Shown: positions 19,861-29,104, counted from the stretch's first letter. The stretch is DNA of 64,000 nucleotides from Planctomycetota bacterium (GCA_016714045.1 JADJNY010000002.1:496001-560000); one strand, 5' to 3'. Program-made: numbers and translations. Notes: a model not told the origin generated them from the sequence alone.

Positions 19861-21273
19861 TCAGCTCCGCGCCGTCGTCGTGGAGACGGTCGGGAGTCCC
19901 GCGGCGCGCCACGCCGCGATCCCGCCGACGAGGTCGGTGAAGCCCGTGATGCCGTGGCGCTCGAGGATTCCGCTCGCGATCGACGATCGGTAGCCCGACT
20001 GGCAGTGGAGCGCGATGCGCTTCCCGCGCGGGACCTCGGCGATGCGGCGCTCGAGCTCCGGCAGCGGCACGTTCACGCTGCCTTCGATGTGTCCGTCGTT
20101 CCACTCGCCCGCGCCGCGCACGTCGAGCACGACCTCGCGCTCCTTCGTCGCGACGCGCTCCTTCATGGCCGCGGGCTCGATGCGCTCGATCTTGCGCAGG
20201 AGCTCCGGCCGCGCAGCGAAGGCCGCGGGGCCTCCACGCAGGAAGCCGACGACGCGGTCGAAGCCGACGCGGCCGAGGCGCAGGGCGGCTTCGTTCTCGC
20301 GCAGGAGGTCCGCGACGAGCACGACCTCGCGCGTCGGATCGATCAGGAAGCCCGCCCACGTCGCGAACTTGCCGGAGAGGCCGATGTTCAGGCTGCCGGC
20401 GAGGTGCCCCGTCTCGAACGCACCCGGCTCGCGCACGTCGAGCACGAGGGCGCCCTTCGCCTGCGCCGCGAGCACGTCATCGAGCGCGAGCGGCTTCAAG
20501 GACTGCTTCAACGTCTCGTCGAGCGTCGAGCGCTGCTCGCGGTTCTTCTGCGCGTCGAACGCGAAATACGCGGGCGCCGCGGGCTGGTCCGTCGTCGCGA
20601 GCTGGGCGAACTGCGCCTTCGTCATCGGCTGCAGCATCAGGTTCGTCGCGCGCTGCGCGCCGATCGTCGAGTAGGTGTCCGACGACAGGTTCTTGCCGCA
20701 CATCGAGCCCGCGCCGTGGGCCGGGTAGACCATGACGTCGTCGGGGAGCTTCAGGAGCTTCTCGTGCAGCGAGTCGTAGAGCATCCCGGCGAGCTCCTCC
20801 GCGGTGATGCCGATCGACGCCATCAAATCGGGCCGGCCGACGTCGCCGACGAAGAGCGTGTCGCCCGTCAGCACCGCCTGTGGACGACCGTTCTCTTTCG
20901 CGAGGTCGCGCACGACGATCGAGAGGCCCTCGGGCGTATGGCCCGGCGTCTCGAGCGCGTCGAGGCGGACCTTGCCGAACTGGAGCGGCTCGCCCTCCTT
21001 CCACGCGTGGAACGGGTACTGCGCCGTCGCGCGCGCGCCGAGGTGGATCGTGGCGCCCGTCGCGCGCGCGAGCTCGATGTGGCCCGCGACGAAGTCCGCG
21101 TGGAAGTGCGTCAGGATGACGTGGCGGATCTCGAGGCCGCGCAGCTTCGCCTCGTCGAGGTACTGCTGCACGTCGCGCTGCGGATCGACGATCGCGGCGG
21201 TGCGCGTCTCCTCGTCGCCGATCAGATAGGAAGCGTGGGAGAGACAGCCGAGGTAGTACTGCTTGAGGATCAC
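19861..21273 (-). CDS. CstB-like persulfide dioxygenase: MBL-fold, pseudo-rhodanese and rhodanese domains
   Basis: A 470-residue protein with three domains. Residues 1-250 are an ETHE1-type metallo-beta-lactamase fold with the metal motif THFHADF (His56, His58, Asp60), LETPGHTPEG and LTGDTLFVGDVGRPDL. Residues about 265-355 are a rhodanese-like domain (LVLDVREPGAFETGHLAGS) whose active-site loop has no Cys. Residues about 370-470 are a complete rhodanese with HCQSGYRSS (Cys424). This order matches staphylococcal CstB, which oxidises low-molecular-weight persulfides to thiosulfate. A role in sulfide/persulfide detoxification is inferred. The GTG at 21273 (MILKQYYLGCL) is chosen because the MBL fold starts there; the open frame upstream is shadow sequence. 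It is in an operon with the methyltransferase. Confidence 0.9.
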   Translation of the reverse strand: MILKQYYLGCLSHASYLIGDEETRTAAIVDPQRDVQQYLDEAKLRGLEIRHVILTHFHADFVAGHIELARATGATIHLGARATAQYPFHAWKEGEPLQFGKVRLDALETPGHTPEGLSIVVRDLAKENGRPQAVLTGDTLFVGDVGRPDLMASIGITAEELAGMLYDSLHEKLLKLPDDVMVYPAHGAGSMCGKNLSSDTYSTIGAQRATNLMLQPMTKAQFAQLATTDQPAAPAYFAFDAQKNREQRSTLDETLKQSLKPLALDDVLAAQAKGALVLDVREPGAFETGHLAGSLNIGLSGKFATWAGFLIDPTREVVLVADLLRENEAALRLGRVGFDRVVGFLRGGPAAFAARPELLRKIERIEPAAMKERVATKEREVVLDVRGAGEWNDGHIEGSVNVPLPELERRIAEVPRGKRIALHCQSGYRSSIASGILERHGITGFTDLVGGIAAWRAAGLPTVSTTTARS

Positions 21274-21372
21274 GGCCGGATTGTAGGGACCGGCGTGACG
21301 GGCGCCATGCGGGATCGAGTGGGACTCCCCTTCGTCCTTGTTCCGCGCGCAGCGCGCGGCGATGGTGGGCGC

Positions 21373-21846
21373 GTGCCGTCCTCCCCTCGCTCGAGCGTCC
21401 TCGCCCTCGCCGCCTGGATCGTCCTCTGCTTCCTCGCGGCCGCGACGGGGGCCGCGTGGCCTCCGGGCGAGTGGTACGCGAGCCTCGCGAAGCCCGCGTG
21501 GAACCCGCCCGCGTGGGTGTTCGGGCCGGTGTGGACGACGCTCTACGCCGCGATGGCGGTCGCGGTCTGGCGCGTGGGCCGACCCGGGTGGAGCGGGCGG
21601 CGTCGCGCGCTCACGTGCTTCCTCGTGCAGCTCGCGCTCAACGCCGCGTGGACGCCCGTGTTCTTCGGACTGCACGCGCCGGGCCCCGCGCTCGTCGTGA
21701 TCGTCGCGCTGTTCGTCGCGATCGCAGCGACGATCGCGAGCTTCGCGCGACACGATCGCATCGCGGCGCTCTTGCTCGCGCCCTACCTCGCGTGGGTCGG
21801 GTTCGCGACGGTGCTCAACGCGGAGCTGTGGCGGCTCAACCGCTGA
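21373..21846 (+). CDS. tspO: TspO/MBR (translocator protein) family membrane protein
   Basis: A five-helix membrane protein of the TspO/MBR family, which binds tetrapyrroles and other ligands. The 157-residue protein shows the family pattern SLAKPAWNPPAWVFGPVWTT, LNAAWTPVFFGLH and PYLAWVGFATVLNAELWRLN. The GTG at 21373 (MPSSPRSSVLALAAW) gives the usual family length; an in-frame ATG at 21307 would add 22 non-hydrophobic residues. It diverges from the CstB-like gene and is convergent with the acyl-CoA dehydrogenase, whose stop lies 6 bp away. Its role in this organism (porphyrin or stress sensing) is not shown by context. Confidence 0.93.
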   Translation: MPSSPRSSVLALAAWIVLCFLAAATGAAWPPGEWYASLAKPAWNPPAWVFGPVWTTLYAAMAVAVWRVGRPGWSGRRRALTCFLVQLALNAAWTPVFFGLHAPGPALVVIVALFVAIAATIASFARHDRIAALLLAPYLAWVGFATVLNAELWRLNR

Positions 21847-21852
21847 CTGAGC

Positions 21853-24281
21853 TCACCCGCGCAGCGCGCGATACGCCTCGGGCCCGAACGAGTCGACCTG
21901 AATGACGTCGTCGCGCGCGGCGGCGGCGGCGCGCAGCGCGTTCGCTTCGTCGGGGGAGATCACCTTCTTCGCGAGCGCGGGGGCGACGAGGTCGAGCTCG
22001 GCCGCGCGCTCCAGCGTGCCCGCCTTGACCGCGTTGCGCAGCTTCTCGCGCGTGCCGTGCGACGCAACCGTGAGCGCGAGCGCGTTCTCGAGCGCCCCGA
22101 GCCCAGGCTTCGTCGCCTCCGGCGTCGCCACATCCGGCGTGAGCGCGAGCCGCGCTTCGCCGCCGTCGAGGATCGCGCGCGCGCACGCCGCGACCACGCG
22201 GTCGCCCGGCGGACAGAGGCGCTTCCCGAGCGGGAATACCGCCGGACGCAGCGTCATCGCAGCCATCCGGTTCGGCAGGTTGTCGAGCACGCCCGCGAGC
22301 GCCTCCTGCACCTGCCACAACGCTTCGCGCGTCGACCAGCGGAAGAACGCCTCGTCGCGCTTCGGCCGCCCGTCGTCCTCGAAACGCTTCACGACGCACG
22401 CCGCGACGTACATCCACGCGAGCGCGTCGGCGAGACGGCCCGTGATCATCTCCTTGCGCTTCAGCGAGCCGCCGAGCGTGCCCATGCAGCCGTCCGCGAC
22501 GAGCGCGAACGACGCGCTGAGCCGCGCGAGCTCCTTCAGCACGCGTCCGCTCTCGCCGCCCTTCGGCACGGACGCGAGCGCGCCGCCGGTGAGGCCGAGC
22601 ACGAACGAGCGCGCGCCGTTGCGCAGCACGAAGTTGACGTGCCCGAAGAACGCCGTGTCGAAGGCCGCGAGGTCCTTCTTGCGCGCCGCCTCCATCTCCT
22701 GGAACGCGAACGGGTGGCAGCGGATCGCGCCCTGGCCGAACACGATCATCGTGCGCGTCAGGATGTTCGCGCCTTCGACCGTGATTCCGATCGGGATGCC
22801 CTGGTACGCGTACGCGAGCGTGTTGCGCGGCCCCTTGCAGATCGCCGCGCCGCCCTGGACGTCCATCGCGTCGGCGATCACGCGCCGCGCGGCCTCGGTC
22901 GACCAGTGCTTCGCGATCGCGGAGATCACGGCCGGTTTCTCGCCGGCGTCGACGGCGCCCGCGGTGACCTTGCGCATCGCGTTCATCCAGTACGTCGTGC
23001 CCGCGATGCGCGCGATCGGGGCTTCGACGCCCTCGAAACGGCCGATCGACAGGTTGAACTGCTCGCGCACGGTGCCGTAGGCGCCGATGACGCGCGTCGC
23101 GAGCTGGGCTCCGCCGCACGCGTTCGCGGGAAGCGAGATCGAGCGGCCGGCGCTGAGGCACTCCATCAGCATGCGCCAGCCTTGGCCGGCCATCTTCGCG
23201 CCGCCGATGATGAATTCGAGCGGCACGAACACGTCCTTGCCGCGCGTCGGACCGTTCAGGAACGGCGTCGACATCGGGTCGTGGCGCTCGCCGATCTCCA
23301 CACCGGGCGTCGAGCGCGGGATGAGCGCGCACGTGATGCCGAGCTCGACCTCGCCGCCGAGGAGGCGCTCGGGGTCGCGCAGCTTGAACGCAAGGCCGAT
23401 CAGCGTCGCGACGGGCGCGAGCGTGATGTAGCGCTTGTCCCACGAGAGCCGCATGCCCGTGATCTCACGGCCCTGGAACGTGCCCTTGCACACGACGCCG
23501 ACGGCCTGCATGCCGCCCGCGTCGCTGCCCGCGTGCGGTTCGGTGAGCGCGAAGCACGGGACTTCGTCGCCGACCGCGAGGCGCGGCAGGTACGTCTTCT
23601 TCTGCTCATCCGTGCCGTAGTGCAGGAGGAGCTCCGCCGGGCCGAGCGAGTTCGGGACCATCACGGTTACGGCCGCGGTCGTGCTGTGCGTCGAGATGCG
23701 CGTGACGATGGTCGAGTTCGCGAGCGCGGAGAAGCCGAGGCCCCCGTAGCTCTCGGGGATGATGATCCCCATGAACTTCTTCTTCTTGATGAAGTCCCAC
23801 GCGGCGGGGGAGAGGTCGCCCTTCTGGTGCACGTCGTAGTCGTCGACGAGCGCGAGGAGCTCACGCACCTCGTGGTCGAGGAACGACTGCTCGCGCGGCG
23901 AGAGCGGCTTCGGGGTGAACTCGAGGATGCGCGACCAGTTCGGCTTGCCGGAGAAGAGCTCGGCGTCCCACCACACGGTGCCGGCGTCGAGCGCGGTGCG
24001 CTCGGTGTCCGACATCTTCGGGAAGATGCGCGAGAGCGCGCGCATCACGGGCGCGGTCACGACGGCGCGGCGCAGGGGCGGCAAGCCGAAGAGCGCGGCG
24101 AGGACGAGGAACGGGATCGCGAGCGCGAGGAAGAGCGGCGTCGTCGCGGAGTTCGGGTGGTACAGCGCCCAGGTGGCGAACACGGCGGCGAGGGGGAGCA
24201 CCCACGCGAGGTAGCCGCGGCCGAGATAGAGGAGGGTGAGGGCGAGGAGGAGGGCGGGGGGAGGAGCGCGAGGTGGAGCAT
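21853..24281 (-). CDS. fadE: FadE-type acyl-CoA dehydrogenase (start lies across a C6 tract)
   Basis: A large acyl-CoA dehydrogenase of the FadE class, which oxidises acyl-CoA in beta-oxidation. It tracks E. coli FadE over its whole length: an N-terminal membrane segment, SGKPNWSRILEFTPKPL, VPNSLGPAELLLHYGTDEQK, FALTEPHAGSDAG, NGPTRGKDVFVPLEFIIGG, TVEGANILTRTMIVFGQGA, and the C-terminal DUF1974-type portion. The frame that carries the protein runs open to 24,504 but has no good start. An ATG at 24,281 sits behind GGAGAGG at ideal spacing, is one base out of phase, and would read MLHLALLPP. A seventh C in the C6 run at 24,256-24,261 (minus strand) would put it in frame with ALLLALTLLYLGRG. I therefore place the start at 24,281 and infer an indel. 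It is convergent with tspO. Confidence 0.9.
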
Positions 24282-24665
24282 GGGGCCTCTCCGGTGTCGG
24301 CTGGGGGTGGGGGAGGCTTGAGGGCGGGGTGTCGCGCAGGGTGGGTTGGGGTTGTCGGTCTTTCTCGGGGGTGGGGTCAAGGGGATGGAGGACGGAGGGG
24401 GGTGACGAAGGGGCGCGAGAGGGAGGTGGGGGGCAACGGGGCGGAGGGGAGCAACGCGCCACAAGAGTTTGCTCCGCATAACTGACCCCGCGCCGCACCC
24501 GCACGCCGGGTCGCCCCCGGCGCGCGCTGCGCGCGCGGCCGAGGGCTCAACCGGCGCGCGGGTGCGGCGCGGGGTTCTGGGGGAGAAGGGGGGGCTTTGG
24601 GGGACGGGGGGAGAAAAGGGGTGACTCGTTGGGGGCGTGGGGGTTGGCTGGGGTGGGAGGGTGGT
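24282..24665. other. Divergent intergenic region, strand-skewed, with a large inverted repeat
   Basis: Between fadE and the divergent secreted orphan, both sides are unusually G-rich on the plus strand (many GGGG runs). In the middle is an inverted repeat with 25-bp arms at 24,485-24,509 and 24,551-24,575 (one mismatch). The loop is about 41 bp and contains an alternating GCGCGC hairpin of its own. No coding sequence is apparent. The repeat could be a bidirectional regulatory structure or terminator. Confidence 0.6.
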
Positions 24666-25961
24666 ATGCGCTGGATTTGGGGTGTGGTCGTGGCGTGGGG
24701 GCTTGCTGGGCTCGGCTGGGCGCAGGAGTGGCAGCGCGTCGAGGTGCGGACGCCGCACTACGACCTCGTCGGTTGGGGGACGGAGGAGGAGGTGCGGGGG
24801 TGGAGCGTCGTGCTCGAGGCGGCGTGGGGTGAGCTCGATGGCGTGTTGCAGGCGCGGCCCAAGTTGGAGGCGGGGAAGCGGCTCGAGTTCCGGATGTATC
24901 CCGACGAGGCGGCGCGCAAGGAGGCGTTGCTCGCGGTGCGTCAGGCGGCGCCGACGGCGGCGGTGCCCGTGTGGTTCTCGCCGATCGACAAGGTGGTGTA
25001 CGCGTACCGCACGCCGAGCGTCGTGTACGCGCGCATGATGGTGATCTACGGCGCGGTGCTGCAGTTCCACGGGCTGTGCAAGGACAAGAACCTCGACCTC
25101 GACGCCACGTGGTTCGTGCACGGTCTCGCGCAGACGTTGTGCGTGCACGAGTGGGACGGGAAGCGGATCGAGTTCGCCGTCCAGCCGCGTCTCTGCGTGA
25201 TCGACTACCCGGCGAAGGCGCTCGCGGCGCTCGGCGGCGAGCGCTTCGGCGTCGATCCGTGGAACGAGGAGCGCATGCGCGATCCGTACGTGAACTGGGC
25301 CGCGGTGCGGTTCGCGCTCGAAGGCGTCGGCAAGAAGTACCGCGCGAAGTACCAGAAGCTCGCGCTCGGCCACACCGGCTCGAAGCTGTCGGGCGCGGAC
25401 TTCCTGCGCAGCCTCGGGCGGGAGAAGGACGTGACCAAGGAGTTCCACGACTGGTTGGTCGCCGAGCAGTATCCGCTCGCCGTCTGCAACGGCGACTGGG
25501 AGGACCGGCCCGACGGGTACGTCCTCGGCGGCTCGCACGATCCCAAGCTCCTCTCCGCCGCGTTGCTGCGCGCGCCGAGGACGAGCCTCGACGTGCGTCT
25601 CCACGGCATCGCGCGTCCGGGGAGTTCGCCTTCGGTCGTGCTCGCGTGGCAGGACGACGCGAACTACGTGCTCGGCCACGCGCTCCCTCCGCACTTCGTG
25701 ATCGACTTCGTCCGCAACGGCGGGCAGGTCGACCAGCAGAAGTTCGCGCTGCCCGCGAGCGCCGTCGACTCGGTCCTCGTGTCGATGGAGCAGCTCGAGA
25801 CGAAGGCGAACGCGATTCGCAAGCGCGTCGCCGAGCGTCCCGGCAGCGTGAAGCTCGCGCTGGACGGGACGAGCCTCGGCTCGATCGCGGTGTACGACGG
25901 TCCGATCGGGCTCGCGATGCTCGGCGGGATCGGCGAGTTCTCCGCGCTCGCCTACCGTTGA
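24666..25961 (+). CDS. Secreted protein of unknown function, possible peptidase-MA-like N-terminus
   Basis: A 431-residue protein with a clear signal peptide (MRWIWGVVVAWGLAGLGWAQ). I do not recognise a family with certainty. Residues about 25-270 resemble the secreted DUF1570-like/peptidase-MA-like proteins common in planctomycetes (HYDLVGWGTEEEVR, FRMYPDEAARKEALL). The position where a gluzincin HExxH would be expected reads FVHGLAQTLCVHEW, so a complete motif is absent. The last 130 residues (SLDVRLHGIARPGSS to SLGSIAVYDGP) look like a beta-sandwich of the concanavalin or LamG kind. The ATG at 24666 fits the signal peptide; the longer frame from 24,597 adds Gly/Trp-rich residues. Confidence 0.75.
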   Translation: MRWIWGVVVAWGLAGLGWAQEWQRVEVRTPHYDLVGWGTEEEVRGWSVVLEAAWGELDGVLQARPKLEAGKRLEFRMYPDEAARKEALLAVRQAAPTAAVPVWFSPIDKVVYAYRTPSVVYARMMVIYGAVLQFHGLCKDKNLDLDATWFVHGLAQTLCVHEWDGKRIEFAVQPRLCVIDYPAKALAALGGERFGVDPWNEERMRDPYVNWAAVRFALEGVGKKYRAKYQKLALGHTGSKLSGADFLRSLGREKDVTKEFHDWLVAEQYPLAVCNGDWEDRPDGYVLGGSHDPKLLSAALLRAPRTSLDVRLHGIARPGSSPSVVLAWQDDANYVLGHALPPHFVIDFVRNGGQVDQQKFALPASAVDSVLVSMEQLETKANAIRKRVAERPGSVKLALDGTSLGSIAVYDGPIGLAMLGGIGEFSALAYR

Positions 25962-26318
25962 CCCGCGGCGGGGGAGGTGCGCGCGTCGAGCGGGCACCGG
26001 CGTCGAGCGCTCGGATCGCGCGAGCGAGGCACGCACGCTCCGCGACCCGCCGCGCGCTCGTCGTCCACCTCGGTGCGCGGACGGACGCGCGCCGAGGCCC
26101 GCGTTCGAGGCTTCCCACTCCGCGGCCCGCCGCGGGCTCCGTGTCCGCGCGCGCCGTGGCCCGCCGCGTGCTTCGTGTCCGCGAGCGGAGCCCGCGGTGC
26201 GCTTCTGTTCCTCGGGTGCGCGACGGCCGAGCGTTCCTGCTCGGGCGGCGTGCGCGCACGCACGTCCGCCTCGTCCCCGCCGAACCCGCCGTTGACAGCC
26301 GCACGCGCCCGCGATCGG
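25962..26318. other. Intergenic region with a short imperfect tandem duplication
   Basis: No gene is convincing here. At about 26,120-26,190 a unit of roughly 36 bp beginning GGCCCGCCGCG and containing CGTGTCCGCG occurs twice in tandem with a few differences. I looked for a cobalamin riboswitch before the BtuF-like gene and saw no GCCACTG-type B12 box. Confidence 0.4.
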
Positions 26319-27287
26319 ATGGCCCGCCTCATGTCCCAACTCCCGACGTTTTTCCGCCTCGCGTGCGGCGCGCTCACGCTCCTGGCACTCCAGGCCTGCG
26401 ACCCGAAGCCCGCGGCGGGACCGACGCCGACCACGACCCCAGGGGCGAGCGTCGAGGACGACGTCCACTTCACGACGGAAGGGAAGCGCATCGTCGCCGC
26501 GAACACCGCGGCCGCGGAGTACCTCTACTTCCTGGTGCCGGCCGACCGCGTCGCCGCGGTGCCCGAGCAGGTGGGCGCGTACTCGAGCGTGTCCTTCGCG
26601 GACAGCGGCTGGGAGAACGTCGAGCGGCTCCCGCGCTACTCCGCCGATCCCGTGCTCGCGGCGCGCGCCGACCTCGTCGTCACGCACCCGTGGCAGGAGC
26701 CGGAGACGACCAGCTTGCTGAGGAAGCAGGACGTCCCGGTCCTCGTGCTCGTTTCGGCGAACGGCTGGGACGACATCGCGCGCAACATGCGCACGCTCGG
26801 CCGGGTGCTGCACCGCGAGAAGCGCGCCGAGACGGAGATCCTGCGGCGCGGCAACACGGTCGAGCGGCTCGCGCGCGACGCGGCGAAGCGGCCGAAGCTG
26901 CGCGCACTCGTCTACTCGAACGACGGCAACGGCGGATGGGCGGCGTCGAAGGGCACGACGGCCGACGCGGTGCTCCGCATGGCGGGCCTCGGCAACGCCG
27001 CGACCGAAGCCGGGCTCACCGGGCACGCACAGGTCGATTTCGACCGCCTGCTCGTGCTCGACCCCGACGTACTCGTCCTCACCGAAGCGGCGAAAGGCCA
27101 GGCGACGAGCACGACGCTCGCGACGCTGCAAGGAGCTCCCGCCGCGCAGAGCCTGCGCGCGCTGAAGGAGAACAAGCTCGTGTTCGTGCCCGACGCGCTC
27201 CTCTCGTCGGACTCGCCGACGATGGTCGACGCAGCCGACTTGCTCGCGCTGCGCGTCGACGACCTGCTCGCCGGTCGCAAGCAATGA
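26319..27287 (+). CDS. Periplasmic-binding lipoprotein of the BtuF/FecB type
   Basis: A 322-residue substrate-binding protein for an ABC importer of vitamin B12 or iron complexes. The N-terminus is a lipoprotein signal with lipobox LLALQAC (Cys27 from ATG 26319, Cys23 from the alternative ATG 26331). The mature part has two lobes typical of the TroA/helical-backbone group: VAAVPEQVGAYSS, ADLVVTHPWQEPET, and the later FDRLLVLDPDVLVLT. No permease or ATPase gene is adjacent. The next gene, 13 bp downstream, is a histidine phosphatase-AAA fusion, a combination that would suit cobalamin salvage (CobC-like phosphatase). The B12 assignment is therefore inference; iron-siderophore binding is equally compatible with the fold. 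Confidence 0.85.
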   Translation: MARLMSQLPTFFRLACGALTLLALQACDPKPAAGPTPTTTPGASVEDDVHFTTEGKRIVAANTAAAEYLYFLVPADRVAAVPEQVGAYSSVSFADSGWENVERLPRYSADPVLAARADLVVTHPWQEPETTSLLRKQDVPVLVLVSANGWDDIARNMRTLGRVLHREKRAETEILRRGNTVERLARDAAKRPKLRALVYSNDGNGGWAASKGTTADAVLRMAGLGNAATEAGLTGHAQVDFDRLLVLDPDVLVLTEAAKGQATSTTLATLQGAPAAQSLRALKENKLVFVPDALLSSDSPTMVDAADLLALRVDDLLAGRKQ

Positions 27288-27300
27288 CGCGCGGGCCGCG

Positions 27301-28716
27301 ATGAGCGCTTCCGACGGCGCGACCGGCGACGAGGCCGGCTCCGAACCGACGCGCTCGGGGCAGGCGTTCACCGGCCGTTTCGACGCGATCACGGCGCGCA
27401 TCCTGCCGTCGAGCCTCGTCACGCACGTGCACCTCTTGCGGCACGGCACGGTCCAAGGGATGGAGCAGCGCATCGTGCGCGGCCAGCTCGACGAGCCGCT
27501 CTCGAGCGCCGGCCGCGCGGAGAGCGCCGCGCTCGCGCGCTGGTTCGCGCGCAACGAGCCGCGGCCCGACCGCATCGTGTCGAGCGACCTCGTGCGCTGT
27601 CGCGAGCTCGCTGGGCTCGTCGCGCGCGAGAGCGGCGCGCCTCTCGAGCTCGACCCGCGGCTGCGCGAGCAGTCGATGGGCCGGTGGGAAGGCCTGACGT
27701 GGGCCGAGATCACCGCCGCCGAGCCCGAAAACGTCCGCGCCTACTGGAACGACTACTTCCACGTGCAGCCGAGCGGCGGCGAGTCGTTCCAGGAGCTCAC
27801 GCTGCGCGTCGCGACGTTCTGGAACGAGCTCCTCGCGCAGCACGCGGGCGAGCGCATCGTCGTCGTGACGCACATCGGCGTGATTCGCGTGCTCCTCTGC
27901 GAGCTGCTCGGCGTCCCCGGCGAGGACGCGCTGCGCTTCGCGCCCGCGGTCGCGTCGCACACTGCGCTGCAGCTCGGCGAGGCGGGCGCCGTGCTCAACG
28001 CGCTCGGCGAGCGGCCGTGGCGCTTCGAGGGCGCGCGCGAGCCCACGACGATCGCCCCGGGGCCGAGCGTCGCTGCGCGCGACGCGAGCGGGGTCCGCGC
28101 GCCTCTTCCACGAGCGGACGAGCGCGGCGCGGCCTCCACGCGCGCGTCCGCGACGCACCGCGTCCCCGTGCGCATCGCGCTGTCGGGCTCGGCCGGCACC
28201 GGCAAGACGACGCTCGGTCGCCGCCTCGCCGACGCGCTCGGCGTGCCGTACCTCGAGGAGCGCATGCGCCGCCGCCTCGAACAAGGCTTCGATCCGTCCC
28301 GCCTCGGCCACGGCGAGTGGCGCGAGTTGATGGAGGAGGATTGGGCCGCGCAGCGCGCCGCGGAAGACGCGGCGGTGCACGGCTTCGTCGCGGATCGCTC
28401 GAGCATCGACTTCGCCGCGTTCTGGCTCCACTACGGCCTGCACGACGACCGCGAGACGACGGAACGCTGGATGGCGCGCCGCTTCGCCGACTCCCAGCAC
28501 TACGACCGGATCGTGCTCTGTCCGTGGGGCGGACCCCCGATCGTCGACGACGGCGTGCGTTCGACGAATCGTTGGGCGCAACTGCGCTACCAGACGACGC
28601 TCGAAGGCCTCCTCGAGCGTTTTTGCGACGCGCAACGCATCCTCCGCATGCCGCTCGACGCCGACCTCGAACGTCGGACAGAGCTGGTGCTCGCCCACCT
28701 CGCCCAGACGAGCTGA
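27301..28716 (+). CDS. Fusion protein: histidine phosphatase plus NadR-like AAA/P-loop kinase domain
   Basis: A 471-residue two-domain protein. Residues 40-235 are a histidine phosphatase (phosphoglycerate mutase/CobC superfamily) with LLRHGT (catalytic His48), a downstream Arg (SSDLVRCRELA), EQSMGRWEGLTWAEI and the second catalytic His191 in VVVTHIGVIRVLL. After a linker, residues 288-471 are a P-loop domain with GSAGTGKT (296-303) and a region like AAA_28/NadR nicotinamide-riboside kinase (VADRSSIDFAAFW, YDRIVLCPWGGPP). The phosphatase half resembles alpha-ribazole phosphatase. It starts 13 bp after the BtuF-like gene, so they are one transcript. A role in cofactor (cobalamin or NAD) salvage is inferred. 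The fusion is unusual; both active sites look intact. Confidence 0.85.
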   Translation: MSASDGATGDEAGSEPTRSGQAFTGRFDAITARILPSSLVTHVHLLRHGTVQGMEQRIVRGQLDEPLSSAGRAESAALARWFARNEPRPDRIVSSDLVRCRELAGLVARESGAPLELDPRLREQSMGRWEGLTWAEITAAEPENVRAYWNDYFHVQPSGGESFQELTLRVATFWNELLAQHAGERIVVVTHIGVIRVLLCELLGVPGEDALRFAPAVASHTALQLGEAGAVLNALGERPWRFEGAREPTTIAPGPSVAARDASGVRAPLPRADERGAASTRASATHRVPVRIALSGSAGTGKTTLGRRLADALGVPYLEERMRRRLEQGFDPSRLGHGEWRELMEEDWAAQRAAEDAAVHGFVADRSSIDFAAFWLHYGLHDDRETTERWMARRFADSQHYDRIVLCPWGGPPIVDDGVRSTNRWAQLRYQTTLEGLLERFCDAQRILRMPLDADLERRTELVLAHLAQTS

Positions 28717-28802
28717 GCCCGAGCCGAGCGCACCCAAGTCGCGTCCCCAACCCCGCGCCACCCCAGCCGAGCCCGCCCACGCAAGGCGCACCCACTCACC
28801 GC

Positions 28803-28967
28803 GCCCCTCGCTCGTCGCTGAGAGCCCCCTAGAACTCCGCGTTGGAACGGGCCGGTCCTCCGGCCCGTTCCAACGCGGAGTCCGGAATGCGAAGCATCCG
28901 AATGTGTTCCGTTGCGTCCCTCTCCCCTTGGTCGTCCCACCCGGCAATTGCGCTCCCGACCGACACC
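28803..28967 (-). repeat. Structured intergenic repeat element, copy 2, with perfect 22-bp hairpin
   Basis: This is the reverse-orientation partner of the element at 5,498-5,655. On the minus strand it begins with GTGTCGGTCGGGAGCGC, continues through GGGACGCAACGGAACACA and the small TCGGATGCTTCGCATTCCGG hairpin, and ends in a long stem-loop. The stem arms are 28,834-28,855 and 28,860-28,881, all 22 positions paired, with loop AGGA on the minus strand as in copy 1. The stem sequence differs from copy 1 at many positions, but pairing is kept. It lies between the phosphatase-kinase fusion and the propeller gene, so it could also terminate the former. Confidence 0.8.
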
Positions 28968-29104
28968 CCCCGCACCCGCGCCGTGCACGACACACCACCT
29001 TCTCCACCTCCTTACAGCCACACCGCTCCCTCGCGACCTCAACCCCACAGCACGCGCGCCCCCGGCCAACCAGGCCGCCCATCAAGCCCGCGTCGGAGCC
29101 CACC

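Noticed and set aside
19954..21306. N-terminal extension of TspO by the open frame on the plus strand
   Set aside because: The frame is antisense to the CstB-like gene, and TspO proteins start close to the first helix, so the extension is a shadow.
26120..26190. CRISPR-like or other regular array
   Set aside because: Only two imperfect units occur in tandem; there are no regular spacers and no cas genes.
25962..26318. A cobalamin riboswitch before the BtuF-like gene
   Set aside because: No GCCACTG or B12-box-like sequence was seen; the stretch has only compositional repeats.
24057..27713. A 1218-residue open frame on the minus strand covering several genes
   Set aside because: It runs antisense to the secreted orphan and BtuF-like genes and has no domain content. 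Only its ATG at 24,281 matters, as the probable fadE start.
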